Assembly: GCF_000003815.2 (NCBI RefSeq)
Contig: NC_049986.1
Span: forward strand, 20,051,144 to 20,115,143
DNA from: Branchiostoma floridae
Lineage: Eukaryota > Chordata > Leptocardii > Amphioxiformes > Branchiostomatidae
Reading direction: 5' to 3'
DNA length: 64,000 nucleotides
The notes beneath the pieces were generated by a model. It had not been told where the DNA came from. It saw only the letters and a program-made list of their open reading frames with translations, and made no database searches. Every line of letters starts with the position of its first letter. Within the stretch, counting starts at the first letter, position 1. The position numbers and the translations under genes were made by a program. Positions 24,100 through 29,345 of this stretch are shown in pieces.

Positions 24100-25388
24100 T
24101 GTGTGTTCTGCTGTTTGCTTTTCTGCTCTGCATTTTGTACATCTTCTGCTAGAGGGAGCAGTGCAGTTTCCCCAATTTGCCATACCTATTGTGTACAGCA
24201 TATGCATTGTTTCTTCAACCCGTGTTGTTAATTATAGACTTCTTGTTTACCACACATTTCCTTCTGTTGCTATACCTGTTATTTACAGGAAGTATTGTTG
24301 CTTCTATCATGTTGTTTATTGTATATTCCTTGTTTACGACACTTCTCTTTTTCATGTTTACCCCAGGAGATGGAACTGATGGGAGAGTTTGACTATGAGT
24401 TTGTTTGTGTGTGTGTGTGTGTGTGTTTCTACGATTCTCTCAACGTGGTTGCATTTCTGCTCTGCCAGAGGTAGCAATGCAGTTTCTCCTGTTAGCAATT
24501 AAGTAAGCAACTGGATATGAGTTTGGAAATGGTCAGACGTTTCAGATAATATCATTTGAATGACAGTGACACAGTTGCTGAACTGCTATTTGGTGTATCT
24601 TACTACCTGGATGGCTAACCTTCATCAACATGCTACACCTATTGTTTACAGCACATACATTGTTTCTTCAACCTATGTTTTCAATTGTATATTTCTTGTT
24701 TATGAAACATCCCTTCCCCTTGTGTCCCCCAGGAGATGGAACTGATGGGAGAGTTTGACTATGAGATCCTGAGTCTGCCCGACGACCAGGCGACCGACTG
24801 TCTGTACATGAATGGGACGATACTGCACTGCACCAAGGAGGAGTTTCCTGACAGTTATAAGGTCAGTAATGCTTGCGTGTCTGTTTTGATAAATTAGAAA
24901 CAAACTGTCCTACCTTGCATGGTTCCATTCTGTGAATAAAGCTAAAAACTTTAATTTGTAGGTGTAAGTTAAGTCTTCATATACCTACCTAGTCTCTTGA
25001 CATCCAGGTTGTTGGGGGGACAAAATTTAATAACAAATAGACAAGCTTAGTAAATCTGTGTGTATTTTGAGTAAGTGTCACATAACCATATGTGCTACGT
25101 GTATCACTTTCAGTGTCCCTTTCCCCTTACCACAGGGTGGCCGTGTTAACACTTATAAACTATTACAGTAGCACATGTGTCTACTGAACAATATGTGCAA
25201 TGTACAGTGGTATAACAGTATTATTATCTGTACAATGTACAGATGTAACTTTTAATTCTCCTCCCCCCCAGGTGTTTGAGACGGTGACAGACTACCACAG
25301 GGTTGCCGTGTCCAACAGGGAGCTGAGGAAGGTGGGCGGGGCCCTCAGCAGGCTCGCACTGCTCATCCCCCTCACCAAGACTAAGTGA
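218..25388 (+). CDS. DDAH family protein, DDAH2-like, probably lacking classic catalytic residues (gene span, multi-exon)
   Basis: This is a homologue of dimethylarginine dimethylaminohydrolase, a cytosolic enzyme family (DDAH1 hydrolyses asymmetric dimethylarginine, a nitric oxide synthase inhibitor). Visible exons are 218-505, 10602-10704, 22374 into the gap at 22408, 24733-24861 and 25272-25388; phases 0, 1 and 0 agree at the joins that can be checked. Family landmarks include VPEST, ALVTRPGG.RRKE, DDNATLHGQDVLFTGKEFFVGL, LPDD.ATDC and EEFPDS. The centre, including the catalytic histidine, falls in the 22408-23326 gap. Compared with human DDAH1 (from memory), the PDCVFVED segment is PQGPFVSD and the C-terminal TCCS is SRLA, so the catalytic cysteine and several substrate contacts are absent. 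DDAH2 shows comparable changes. No signal peptide or membrane segment is seen. Intron 1 is 10 kb and intron 2 nearly 12 kb. A diverged DDAH1-type enzyme is less likely. Family assignment is firm; the loss of activity is inferred. Confidence 0.93.
1410..1830. repeat. Tandem repeat, about three diverged units
   Basis: Units share CTGCTGACGAGGAAT, AACAAAAGGCC.GAGAAAAGAGCC and GACAGTTAAGTTT.TCC (starting near 1448, 1620 and 1733). Spacing is irregular, at about 170 and 113 bases. It lies inside DDAH intron 1. Confidence 0.7.
1894..2286. mobile_element. MITE-like element with about 33-bp imperfect terminal inverted repeats
   Basis: The left end (AAGGCCTAGGGAAAAAATG, from about 1894) is inverted at the right end (TTTTTTTCTAGGCCT, ending about 2286), and the match extends through GTGTTTCCTGTTTC / GAAACAGGAAACAC. 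The flanks are themselves direct copies of a sequence of about 24 bases (CTCACCAACGCTAACCGAG at 1869 versus CTCACCAATGCTAACCGAG at 2284), so either the element duplicated its target or it sits between repeat units. No transposase is encoded. Confidence 0.55.
2532..2628. mobile_element. 97-bp short interspersed element with 8-bp target-site duplication GGAAGTAT
   Basis: The element is flanked by GGAAGTAT at 2524-2531 and 2629-2636. A related R1 copy at 19588-19595 has one GAAAGTAT and no insert, which is an empty site. Related copies lie at 16119-16215 (+) and about 57637-57690 (reverse). It contains the short hairpin-forming words GCCGGTATAACC and GTAACACACCAGC. The 8-bp duplication suggests a hAT-like MITE; a small SINE cannot be excluded. 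Confidence 0.65.
2693..3113. repeat. Large inverted repeat, arms of about 160 bp
   Basis: The left arm (2693-2875) reads GACCAGTGCAGGTTAGGTGC, then GACACCAGAAATTTCTGCAC. The right arm (2950-3113) carries the reverse complement, including AATTGGAGCTGTGCAGGTAT and CACCTAACCTGCACTGG. The spacer is about 75 bases. Both arms belong to the R1 family in opposite orientation, and a single copy of the arm sits at 19660-19815. Confidence 0.7.
3290..3905. repeat. Three spaced copies of an ~120-bp repeat
   Basis: The words GATTCAGCAGAT.GGAGC, TTTAGGC.ACACT.AT and TTGAAGACCAAGT recur around 3305-3430, 3565-3670 and 3780-3900. No terminal inverted repeats were recognised. Confidence 0.6.
5691..5992. mobile_element. 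Inverted-repeat element with TCTCCAAGCAGAGGT ends
   Basis: The left arm GTACTCTCCAAGCAGAGGTC runs through a CTAGTAG..GAAAAAAATACAGAGCC segment; its reverse complement ends at 5992 (CGACCTCTGCTTGGAGAGTAC). The arms are about 75 bp. The same terminal word occurs at 29876, 30820, 30905 and 33175, so this is a dispersed non-autonomous family. Confidence 0.65.
7905..7975. repeat. (TACTC)n pentanucleotide repeat
   Basis: Imperfect runs of TACTC/CTACT fill this stretch, giving a simple-sequence tract in DDAH intron 1. Confidence 0.75.
8151..8335. mobile_element. MITE, TACTGTAAATGCA family, copy 1
   Basis: It starts TACTGTAAATGCATTTAAG and ends TGCATGATTTACAGT, with the internal words TTCGCGGTAGCGGGAAAAG and TTCGTGGTGAACCG. 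Related copies lie at 17918-18138 and 22068-22277. The ends are inverted repeats. No coding capacity. Confidence 0.7.
8612..8820. mobile_element. TA-flanked MITE (ACGCTAGTTCACC family), copy 1
   Basis: The termini ACGCTAGTTTACCTTTATCC and GGATAAAGGTAAACTAGCGT are inverted repeats. The right side is flanked by TA; the left is TG and probably mutated. It is a non-autonomous element of the same family as 8931-9150, 19316-19533 and 20897-21110. A TA duplication is typical of Tc1/mariner-type transposition. Confidence 0.75.
8931..9150. mobile_element. TA-flanked MITE (ACGCTAGTTCACC family), copy 2
   Basis: The ends are ACGCTAGTTCACCTCTATC and GGATAAAGGTGAACTAGCGT, with TA on both sides. The interior shares ATCAAG..GACGG.. 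and TTTGAAA words with the other copies. It lies about 110 bases from copy 1. Confidence 0.8.
9165..9660. repeat. Direct duplication, unit about 370 bp
   Basis: The segment GATTTTCCAAGTTTGCTGCA through CTAATGGACTCAGATCTGGG (about 9206-9293) recurs nearly unchanged at about 9567-9652. The word CAACAAGGAAAAGTTT (9167) also has a degenerate partner near 9390. Confidence 0.75.
9688..10060. repeat. Minisatellite, unit about 140 bp, 2.7 copies
   Basis: Units begin CTCTGGTGATGGGC (9688, 9831, 9969), continue GGCTTGATTGACATTT and AGGGGTTTA.GGAGATT, and include ATTTGTATCTGTAGCAAAAT. The last copy is cut short at about 10050. Confidence 0.75.
10506..10601 (+). repeat. Partial duplicate of DDAH exon 2 with its acceptor (96-bp direct repeat)
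   Basis: The first 62 bases of exon 2 plus about 34 bases of preceding intron are repeated directly upstream of the true exon (period 96). The copy differs at two or three bases and has no good donor (GAT|GGTTGT). Because 96 is divisible by three and the spacer has no stop, splicing to the upstream acceptor at 10505 would add 32 residues in frame. Confidence 0.85.
10602..10704 (+). CDS. DDAH-like exon 2
   Basis: It encodes VEVIRKVLEQDLKLDIVQML followed by DDNATLHGQDVLFTG and matches the DDAH1/2 segment ending DENATLDG.DVLFTG. It is 103 bases long, entering in phase 0 after TTTATCCAG and leaving in phase 1 at ACTG|GTAAAC. The next exon restores the glycine of FTG-KEFF. Confidence 0.92.
12290..12580. 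repeat. Tandem duplication of about 160 bp
   Basis: The pattern AATGGAAGCTGT.AACAT..ACTCC.CGTTT..AGCTTTTTGATTGG recurs at about 12333 and 12477. Each copy is followed by a GTCGC..ACT.TCTCGG segment and an AACC.ATCAAC segment. Confidence 0.65.
12825..12890 (+). other. tRNA-like sequence (degenerate; tRNA-derived repeat or pseudo-tRNA)
   Basis: An A-box-like ACTGGCTCAGTGGT is followed about 40 bases later by a B-box-like GGGGTCGAATCC, as in tRNA genes and tRNA-derived SINEs. I could not pair a full acceptor stem, so it is not called as a functional tRNA. Confidence 0.4.
13500..14490. repeat. Minisatellite, unit about 57 bp, interrupted by an insertion
   Basis: About nine copies carry GGTCACTAGTACAGGT, TGACTGTATATCAATGGCC and AGGTGGTCCTTATGTAGAG. 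The array runs from about 13500 to 13998 and resumes at 14358 up to the gap at 14491. The interruption is a retroelement fragment (13999-14357). Confidence 0.85.
13999..14357 (-). mobile_element. Retroelement 3' end (or retrocopy) inserted antisense into the minisatellite
   Basis: The insert is bounded by similar 15-16 base direct repeats (GTGACTGTATATTAAT at 13983 and GTGACTAATATTAAT at 14358), like a target-primed reverse-transcription duplication. Read on the minus strand it holds about 60 open codons ending at a stop at 14173-14175. An untranslated tail with AATAAA and a terminal (ATT)n run follow. The peptide is not one I recognise. The structure suits a 5'-truncated LINE; a processed mRNA copy is the alternative. 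Confidence 0.6.
14491..14590. other. Assembly gap (100 N)
   Basis: A run of exactly 100 N, probably a placeholder length, falls inside the minisatellite. Confidence 0.99.
15588..15950. repeat. Direct tandem duplication, unit about 170-190 bp
   Basis: Both copies begin GCACTTCATTTATTTTTTAG and contain TTCCTGTTGGCTT.ATGCC, GAATCTGGAAAAC and GTAGAAAGCTGCACTC. The second carries an extra short segment (ACCGATGCCAAAGG). Confidence 0.8.
16119..16215. mobile_element. Copy of the 97-bp short interspersed element
   Basis: It shares CTGTATCTGTAT, the GTAACACACCAGCTTC core and GCAGCTGG.TATATTA with the element at 2532-2628, with scattered substitutions. It lies in DDAH intron 2. Confidence 0.65.
16269..16440. 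mobile_element. Palindromic MITE, CCCCATACTTA ends
   Basis: The left CCCCATACTTAGTCTACTC and right GAGTGGATTAAGTATGGGG are inverted. The interior TTTTGTATCTTAATATCT is matched by AGATATTGAGGTACAAAA. About 170 bp; no coding potential. Confidence 0.65.
17153..17601. mobile_element. TIR element with GGGTACCGGTAC ends
   Basis: It opens GTGGGTACCGGTACATAC and closes TGTACCGGTACCCACTCC. The interior words GGACC.GATGTTAGACC and AATTTTC.. recur in related pieces at about 20200-20460, 31808-32220 and 48428-48560. It is non-autonomous; a hAT-like origin is only a guess. Confidence 0.6.
17918..18138. mobile_element. MITE, TACTGTAAATGCA family, copy 2
   Basis: The ends TACTGTAAATGCA and TTTTTTTTACAGTA are inverted. 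The interior includes CCGCGAAAAGTCCCTTTTCC and GCTACCGCGAAATTAAATCC, antiparallel to copy 1. Confidence 0.75.
18220..19156. mobile_element. Dispersed ~0.94-kb repeat with CCTCCATGAAA ends and CTCF-like motifs
   Basis: The left end CTCATACCTCCATGAAAAT is inverted at the right end (ATTTCATGGAGGTAATGAG), where a small hairpin is also present. The interior has AATTATGCAAAT words, three GGTAGGGGGCC/CCGCTAGGGGGC-type motifs (18674, 18839, 18970) and a (GACA)n tract near 19075-19100. A related family with ACCTTTGCCA ends fills 60966-62874. Confidence 0.6.
19240..19830. repeat. R1 repeat copy (interrupted by a MITE)
   Basis: It begins with the R1 words CAGGGCTCTAAATACTTTTT and CTGCACTGGTGCAGG and resumes after the MITE with ACATTGAAAATTACCTGCAC. 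It continues to GACCAGTGCAGGTTAGGTGC and TTTTGAGCCCTGC. It provides the empty site for the element at 2532-2628. Confidence 0.65.
19316..19533. mobile_element. TA-flanked MITE (ACGCTAGTTCACC family), copy 3
   Basis: The ends ACACTAGTTCGCCTTTATTC and GAATAAAGGTGAACTGGCGT are flanked by TA. The reverse strand of the R1 copy at about 3142-3166 reads GGTGCAGATAACATTGAAAA with no insert, showing the pre-insertion site and a TA duplication. Confidence 0.85.
20200..20460. repeat. GGTACCGGTAC-family fragment with internal short tandem GGTCCAGGTAC copies
   Basis: The stretch contains several AGGTCCAGGTACGGTCC units (20235-20275). It ends with GACTGGTCTGACAAGAAAAT and GGTTTTGTACGGATACC, resembling the termini of the 17153 element. 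Confidence 0.45.
20897..21110. mobile_element. TA-flanked MITE (ACGCTAGTTCACC family), copy 4
   Basis: The left ACGTTAGTTCACCTTTATCC and right GGATAAAGGTGAACTAGCGT are inverted and flanked by TA on each side. The interior shows GATATCAAG..GATGGACAGT and TTGCAGTTTGAAATCAAC, as in the other copies. Confidence 0.8.
21812..22008. mobile_element. Palindromic element, AAAGAGACTCTTTTTAC ends
   Basis: ATAAAGAGACTCTTTTTACA at the left is inverted as GTAAAAAGAGTCTCTTTAT at the right. Further in, TCTCACCAACGTTTCAGTAAC pairs with GTTACCGAAAAATTGGTGAGA, and GTCACCTTCTT with AAGAAGGTGAC. About 195 bp. Confidence 0.7.
22068..22277. mobile_element. MITE, TACTGTAAATGCA family, copy 3
   Basis: It opens GTGTAAATGCAGAAATGTTT and closes CAAACTTAAATGCATTTACA. 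The interior CCGCGAACATTTTTG and CGCTACCGCGAAATCAAATC match the other copies. It lies about 100 bases upstream of DDAH exon 3. Confidence 0.7.
22374..22407 (+). CDS. DDAH-like exon 3 (5' part; rest lost in gap)
   Basis: After acceptor TGTCCACAG the frame reads G-KEFFVGLTWSR, matching the conserved FTGREFFVGLSKRTN of DDAH. The exon runs into the gap at 22408. The missing piece should contain the RGAEI, catalytic histidine and AIGSS-like segments. Confidence 0.9.
22408..23326. other. Assembly gap (919 N) hiding DDAH coding sequence
   Basis: The DDAH frame enters the gap in exon 3 and the next recognised exon (24733) starts well downstream in the protein. Family comparison leaves roughly 85 residues unaccounted for, so at least the rest of exon 3 and probably one further exon lie here. 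Confidence 0.85.
23327..23690. repeat. Minisatellite, 41-bp unit
   Basis: The unit TAGCATGTTCAGCACTAGGG then ACAGCACCCCCAGTAGCAGGA repeats almost perfectly around 23430-23545 and decays on both sides. It abuts the assembly gap, which it may have caused. Confidence 0.85.
23700..24732. repeat. Three compound tandem units: GT tract, GCTCTGC..AGAGG.AGCA.TGCAG block, then the sequence before exon 4
   Basis: Each unit has a (GT)n-rich tract (23700-23825, 24010-24110, 24400-24427), then TTCTGCTCTGC..GAGGGAGCAATGCAG, then CCTGTTATTTACAGCA..CATTGTT..TTCTTGTTTA. The final copies end in the acceptor and start of the coding exon. The duplications therefore extend across an intron/exon junction. Confidence 0.75.
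24367..24399 (+). repeat. Partial duplicate of DDAH exon at 24733 with its acceptor
   Basis: The 33 bases coding EMELMGEFDYE are identical to the start of the true exon 366 bases downstream and follow a good acceptor (TTTACCCCAG). The copy then breaks into a GT tract with no donor of the expected type. It is a decoy acceptor, not a complete exon. Confidence 0.85.
24733..24861 (+). CDS. DDAH-like penultimate visible exon
   Basis: It encodes 43 residues, including YEILSLPDDQATDCLYMNG and HCTKEEFPDSYK, matching DDAH LPDD..A.C and EE.P.S. It is phase 0 at both ends (TGTCCCCCAG acceptor, AAG|GTCAGT donor). Confidence 0.92.
25272..25388 (+). CDS. DDAH-like last coding exon
   Basis: It encodes VFETVTDYHRVAVSNRELRK, then VGGALSRLALLIPLTKTK and a stop. 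DDAH1 has V-D-G-L-L-T-C-C-S-V-L-I at the aligned C-terminus. Here the acidic residue is G and the two cysteines are R and L, so the nucleophile is missing. The 5' splice site of the previous exon and the CCCCCCCAG acceptor agree in phase. Confidence 0.92.
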   Translation: MFETVTDYHRVAVSNRELRKVGGALSRLALLIPLTKTK

Positions 25389-25404
25389 TTTTCCCCATTC
25401 TTGA

Positions 25405-25564
25405 TCCTGCACCCATCATTGTCATCTATGAACCTCCCCCTCCATGACCCAGCACCTATCATTATCATTTGTGAACCTCCCCCTCCACAGCCCAGCACCC
25501 ATTGTTGTCAGCTGAACCTCCCCCTAAACTCTGCTTTTATCATTCTCATCTGGACTTCCCCTCC
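25405..25564. repeat. Minisatellite in the DDAH 3' UTR, unit about 43-46 bp
   Basis: Units carry CAGCACC.ATCATT.TCAT.TGTGAACCTCCCCCTCCA. About 3.5 visible copies run into the gap at 25565, so the true length is unknown. Confidence 0.75.
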
Positions 25565-26029
25565 NNNNNNNNNNNNNNNNNNNNNNNNNNNNNNNNNNNN
25601 NNNNNNNNNNNNNNNNNNNNNNNNNNNNNNNNNNNNNNNNNNNNNNNNNNNNNNNNNNNNNNNNNNNNNNNNNNNNNNNNNNNNNNNNNNNNNNNNNNNN
25701 NNNNNNNNNNNNNNNNNNNNNNNNNNNNNNNNNNNNNNNNNNNNNNNNNNNNNNNNNNNNNNNNNNNNNNNNNNNNNNNNNNNNNNNNNNNNNNNNNNNN
25801 NNNNNNNNNNNNNNNNNNNNNNNNNNNNNNNNNNNNNNNNNNNNNNNNNNNNNNNNNNNNNNNNNNNNNNNNNNNNNNNNNNNNNNNNNNNNNNNNNNNN
25901 NNNNNNNNNNNNNNNNNNNNNNNNNNNNNNNNNNNNNNNNNNNNNNNNNNNNNNNNNNNNNNNNNNNNNNNNNNNNNNNNNNNNNNNNNNNNNNNNNNNN
26001 NNNNNNNNNNNNNNNNNNNNNNNNNNNNN
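25565..26029. other. Assembly gap (465 N)
   Basis: The gap follows the 3'-UTR minisatellite; no coding content is expected. Confidence 0.95.
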
Positions 26030-26188
26030 CAAATTGAAAGTAAATGACCAATATGTTCGCTTCCTTGAGCAGTTGTGGCTGTTCCTATGTTAAAACTTCA
26101 TGATACTTTCATCCATTACCCTGAACTTGAAGGTCAAAAATTAACTAACTGGTGCAATGCTGACCAAAAAAGCTTCCTAACACTTTGC

Positions 26189-26194
26189 AATAAA
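26189..26194 (+). terminator. Candidate polyadenylation signal for the DDAH-like gene
   Basis: AATAAA lies about 800 bases (including the gap) after the stop codon. Another AATAAA occurs near 26698. Which one is used cannot be told from sequence. Confidence 0.35.
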
Positions 26195-26199
26195 GACTG

Positions 26200-27780
26200 A
26201 AAGAACTTTAATTCCAAGGATGGGTTATATTTCGGGATCTCCCATCCGAATGTTCATACCATTCCACTGGGGGTACCACTTCTATATATTCAGAGGCTCA
26301 CTATGAGAGGTCATGGTTCGTAGGTCAAAGTTTCTTACCTGACCTTTGCCCTGAGATGACATTGAGGGTCATACTTGCTGTCTTTCCAATTGAGGTGCTA
26401 AACATCATTCCGAACATTTCAACCACTGTTAACCTTGTTTAAGAGAAACAAGTTTGAAATCAGTTTAAAAAGCAGTTTGTAAAAAATCATGTCTCAACTT
26501 TGCATGTCCTCTTGTTGGAAAAGTGTGTATTCTTCATACATAAAAGCCATTGTATATATTACATTCAATGTATGCCACTTAAAAGCTTACTAAACAGGGC
26601 TAAAACGCAGCTTCAAGTTTTACTGGGGCTGTGACATGTATGTGCTAATATTAAAGGGGCTATGAGTATGGCATCTGTTTCAATGTAGGATGTAAAGAAT
26701 AAAGTATTAGAGCTCTTAGGCTTACATGGTAACAATGTTTCTCTTGAAAAGGTATTAAACACAACAACAAACAAACTTGCAACAATCATACTCTGATAAT
26801 ACAATACTATGACAACTTGAATGAAGACTAAAAATAACACATTATCTAAGAAATGCAAACCAGCCTAGAATACTAAAATCTTGACTTTATAGCATCGGCT
26901 TCACCATATCGTTTCATGCAAAGTGACATTAACAAATTGAATGTACTCAATATCTTTGGTACATAATCCAGATATTTTGCATGTTTGTTCTCATCATACA
27001 CTCAGAGTCTTTGAAAAGCTCTGTGGAACTATGATATTTGTCACCATTATAAACATATCTTTGTGTATCTATGCGGCAAAACCTGTTGTGGACTTACTTT
27101 TGCCATATTTTTTTAATGAAAAAATATGTGGAATACATGTATATTCCACAAGTATTTCCATAATGCAGTTGACTAACATTTGTCTTACTGACTTAGACAT
27201 TTAGTTATGTCTGCAAATTTACACATTTTATTTTTTTTCTGGCATTTATCATATAATCTGTTTTTTTTAATTCTATTAAAGGCATAACTTTCTAATATCA
27301 TTTACCTGCAGGACAGGAAAGAATGGAAGTTTTATTCTAATGATTTATTAACAATTCTTTTTACTTTTATGATGTATTATATTATTATTAACCAAATGTT
27401 AAATTTATCGTCCTAACACCAATTTTCGAGTTGTGGAGGGGTTTGAAAATAAAGCAACTGCGTAGCATGTTGCTGTTGTTGAAATTGCCAAGGAAGATTG
27501 TGACACATCCAAATGTGTAGAAATGTGGAAAAGAGGTGAATATTTACTTGTTATTTTGTCTTTTATTATTGAAGTCAACTCATCAAACTTAAATGAATAT
27601 TTTTAAAGATATTATTGCCTAAAGACAAACTCTGCTAACCAAATGGATGAAAAACTTAATATCATTCGAAAACATGGTTAAAACGTCTTGATATAATGTA
27701 TTTGTCGAATGTTTCCATAATGTATTGTACATGTACCATTAGTCTCTGCAGTATGACATATAATCCTAACACTTATATCA
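26200..27780. other. AT-rich intergenic stretch
   Basis: I see no gene, array or clear element here. Short open frames have no recognisable product and the composition is strongly AT-rich, especially at 27200-27400. Confidence 0.6.
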
Positions 27781-27833
27781 TTCCTGCATATGTACTTTTT
27801 ACTTTAAAAGATAAACAAGTATTTCATGTATTA

Positions 27834-28007
27834 CAGTAGAAGCCGTCTAACTGCACTTCCCATTCGCCAGCACATTTTTTGCAATTATCCGGATGGTGCA
27901 ACAAAGCGAAGTTATTCAGCTGGACCGCATCACTATGGGACTTTGGGATTTTGTGCAATTAACAGAAGTGTGCAGTTATCCGTTGTGCAATTAACTGGCT
28001 TCTACTG
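27834..28007. mobile_element. 174-bp pogo/Tigger-like MITE with TA duplication
   Basis: The ends CAGTAGAAGCCGTCTAACTG and CAATTAACTGGCTTCTACTG are inverted and flanked by TA. The flanks read together (TCATTCCTGCATATGTAC...CATGTATTA|GTCCAAATGACTTTCATGA) are paralogous to 28979-29045, where no insert is present. CAGTAGAAGCC-type ends with a TA target recall pogo/Tigger MITEs; that assignment is inference. Confidence 0.8.
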
Positions 28008-28044
28008 TAGTCCAAATGACTTTCATGAATATTACACTCTTGTA

Positions 28045-28977
28045 CGAGGGGGTTTCAAAAAGTAATGTCACTAGTTTCATGACAGGCTCATTTTTACACC
28101 GAGTGAGTTGAAATTTGGTACAGTGGTAAAGGCATATATCCTCTTGAAAGTGAGATATCCCACTTTGTTGTTCACGTTTTTATGAGTGACTGAGTTGAGT
28201 TCAAGATGACCACACCCTTGTTTTCCCGTCGACAGAAATTAGAGGTTCAATTAAGGTGCAATTGATAATGTCCCTGACTCACTTGCAGCAATTGTATGAA
28301 ACTAAAACTGCACATGTATCAAGTTCCATTTATCCGTAAGACACATGTCAATTTTTGCCTTTTAAATCCAATCATGTTTTCTTTTTTCGTTCCTTGGGAG
28401 AAGTAAGGTATGACCCCGGTCATCAGTGCCGTTAATCAGGGGTGGGCTGATTTAAGTTTCTGTAGTGGACTTTTCAATAAAAAGAAAGAGATCAAACTTT
28501 GCACACTTCTTGGTCTAGAGACAACTAATAACTGTGCCAAGTTTCGTATCTTTTAGTTGATGGCAAATTAGTCTACAAAACCTTTGATAAATAAACCACG
28601 TATTTGGCTATTAATCAAACTGCCTGTAATATAGTAACTCGCTCCTTCCTAGCAGCCGTAAAAGATGAACCATTGGGAGTTCAGATATGAAAATTGGCAT
28701 GTAACTTATAAAGACATTTGTTATTATACAGGTGAAATTTCGGCTCTTACAGTAGTTATAAGAGGGTCAGATCTAGAGGAACTGATCTTCTGACAAACTT
28801 CCAGGGGTATGGTTATCTTGAAATCAACTCAGTTGCTCATAAAAATTTTAACAACAAATTGAGATATTCTAATCTCAAGAGAATATATGCCTTTACCTTT
28901 GTGCCAAATTTCATCTCATTCAAGGAAAAAATGAGCCTGTTATAAAACTAGTGACATTACTTTTTGAAGCACCCTCG
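28045..28977. mobile_element. 0.93-kb mariner-like element with ~170-bp terminal inverted repeats, non-autonomous
   Basis: It begins CGAGGGGGTTTCAAAAAGTA and ends with the inverse of CGAGGGTGCTTCAAAAAGTA, flanked by TA (28043-28044, 28978-28979). The inverted match continues through ATGTCACTAGTTT, GGCTCATTTTT, GGTAAAGGCATATAT, and ATGAG.(A/G)ACTGAGTTGA, about 170 bases per arm. No transposase reading frame is visible in the centre. Confidence 0.8.
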
Positions 28978-29094
28978 TATCATTCCTGTATCTGTACTTA
29001 AGATATCCAAGTATTTTACATATTAGTCCAGATCACTTTCATGATTGTTGTAGTTACATGTTTACAATGTTTCAGGGCTCGAAAATATCACGTA

Positions 29095-29345
29095 CTTAAA
29101 AACTTAACTTGAAAGTTCATCTGTGTTGGTAAAAGTCATTCTTGAACTAGTTCAACTGTAATATCCAACACAAAAATTGGACTCACCCAAATTTTTAACT
29201 GAACAGCACTAGTCTTTGTCAGGAAGTAGATTGTTCATTCCTTGACAAAGACTGGTGTTGTTCGGTCGAAAATTTGGGTGAGTCTAATTTTTATGTTGGA
29301 TATTACAGTTAAACAGTTAAACTCAAGTCTCTAGTTCAAGATTAC
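29095..29345. mobile_element. Palindromic repeat, TTCTTGAACTAGTTCAACTG arms
   Basis: GTAATATCCAACACAAAAATTGGACTCACCC-type sequence on the left is inverted on the right (GGGTGAGTCTAATTTTTATGTTGG). CTAGTCTTTGTCAGGAA pairs with TCCTTGACAAAGACTGG. A half copy lies at 38936-39025, in an intron of the lipid-transfer gene. Confidence 0.7.
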
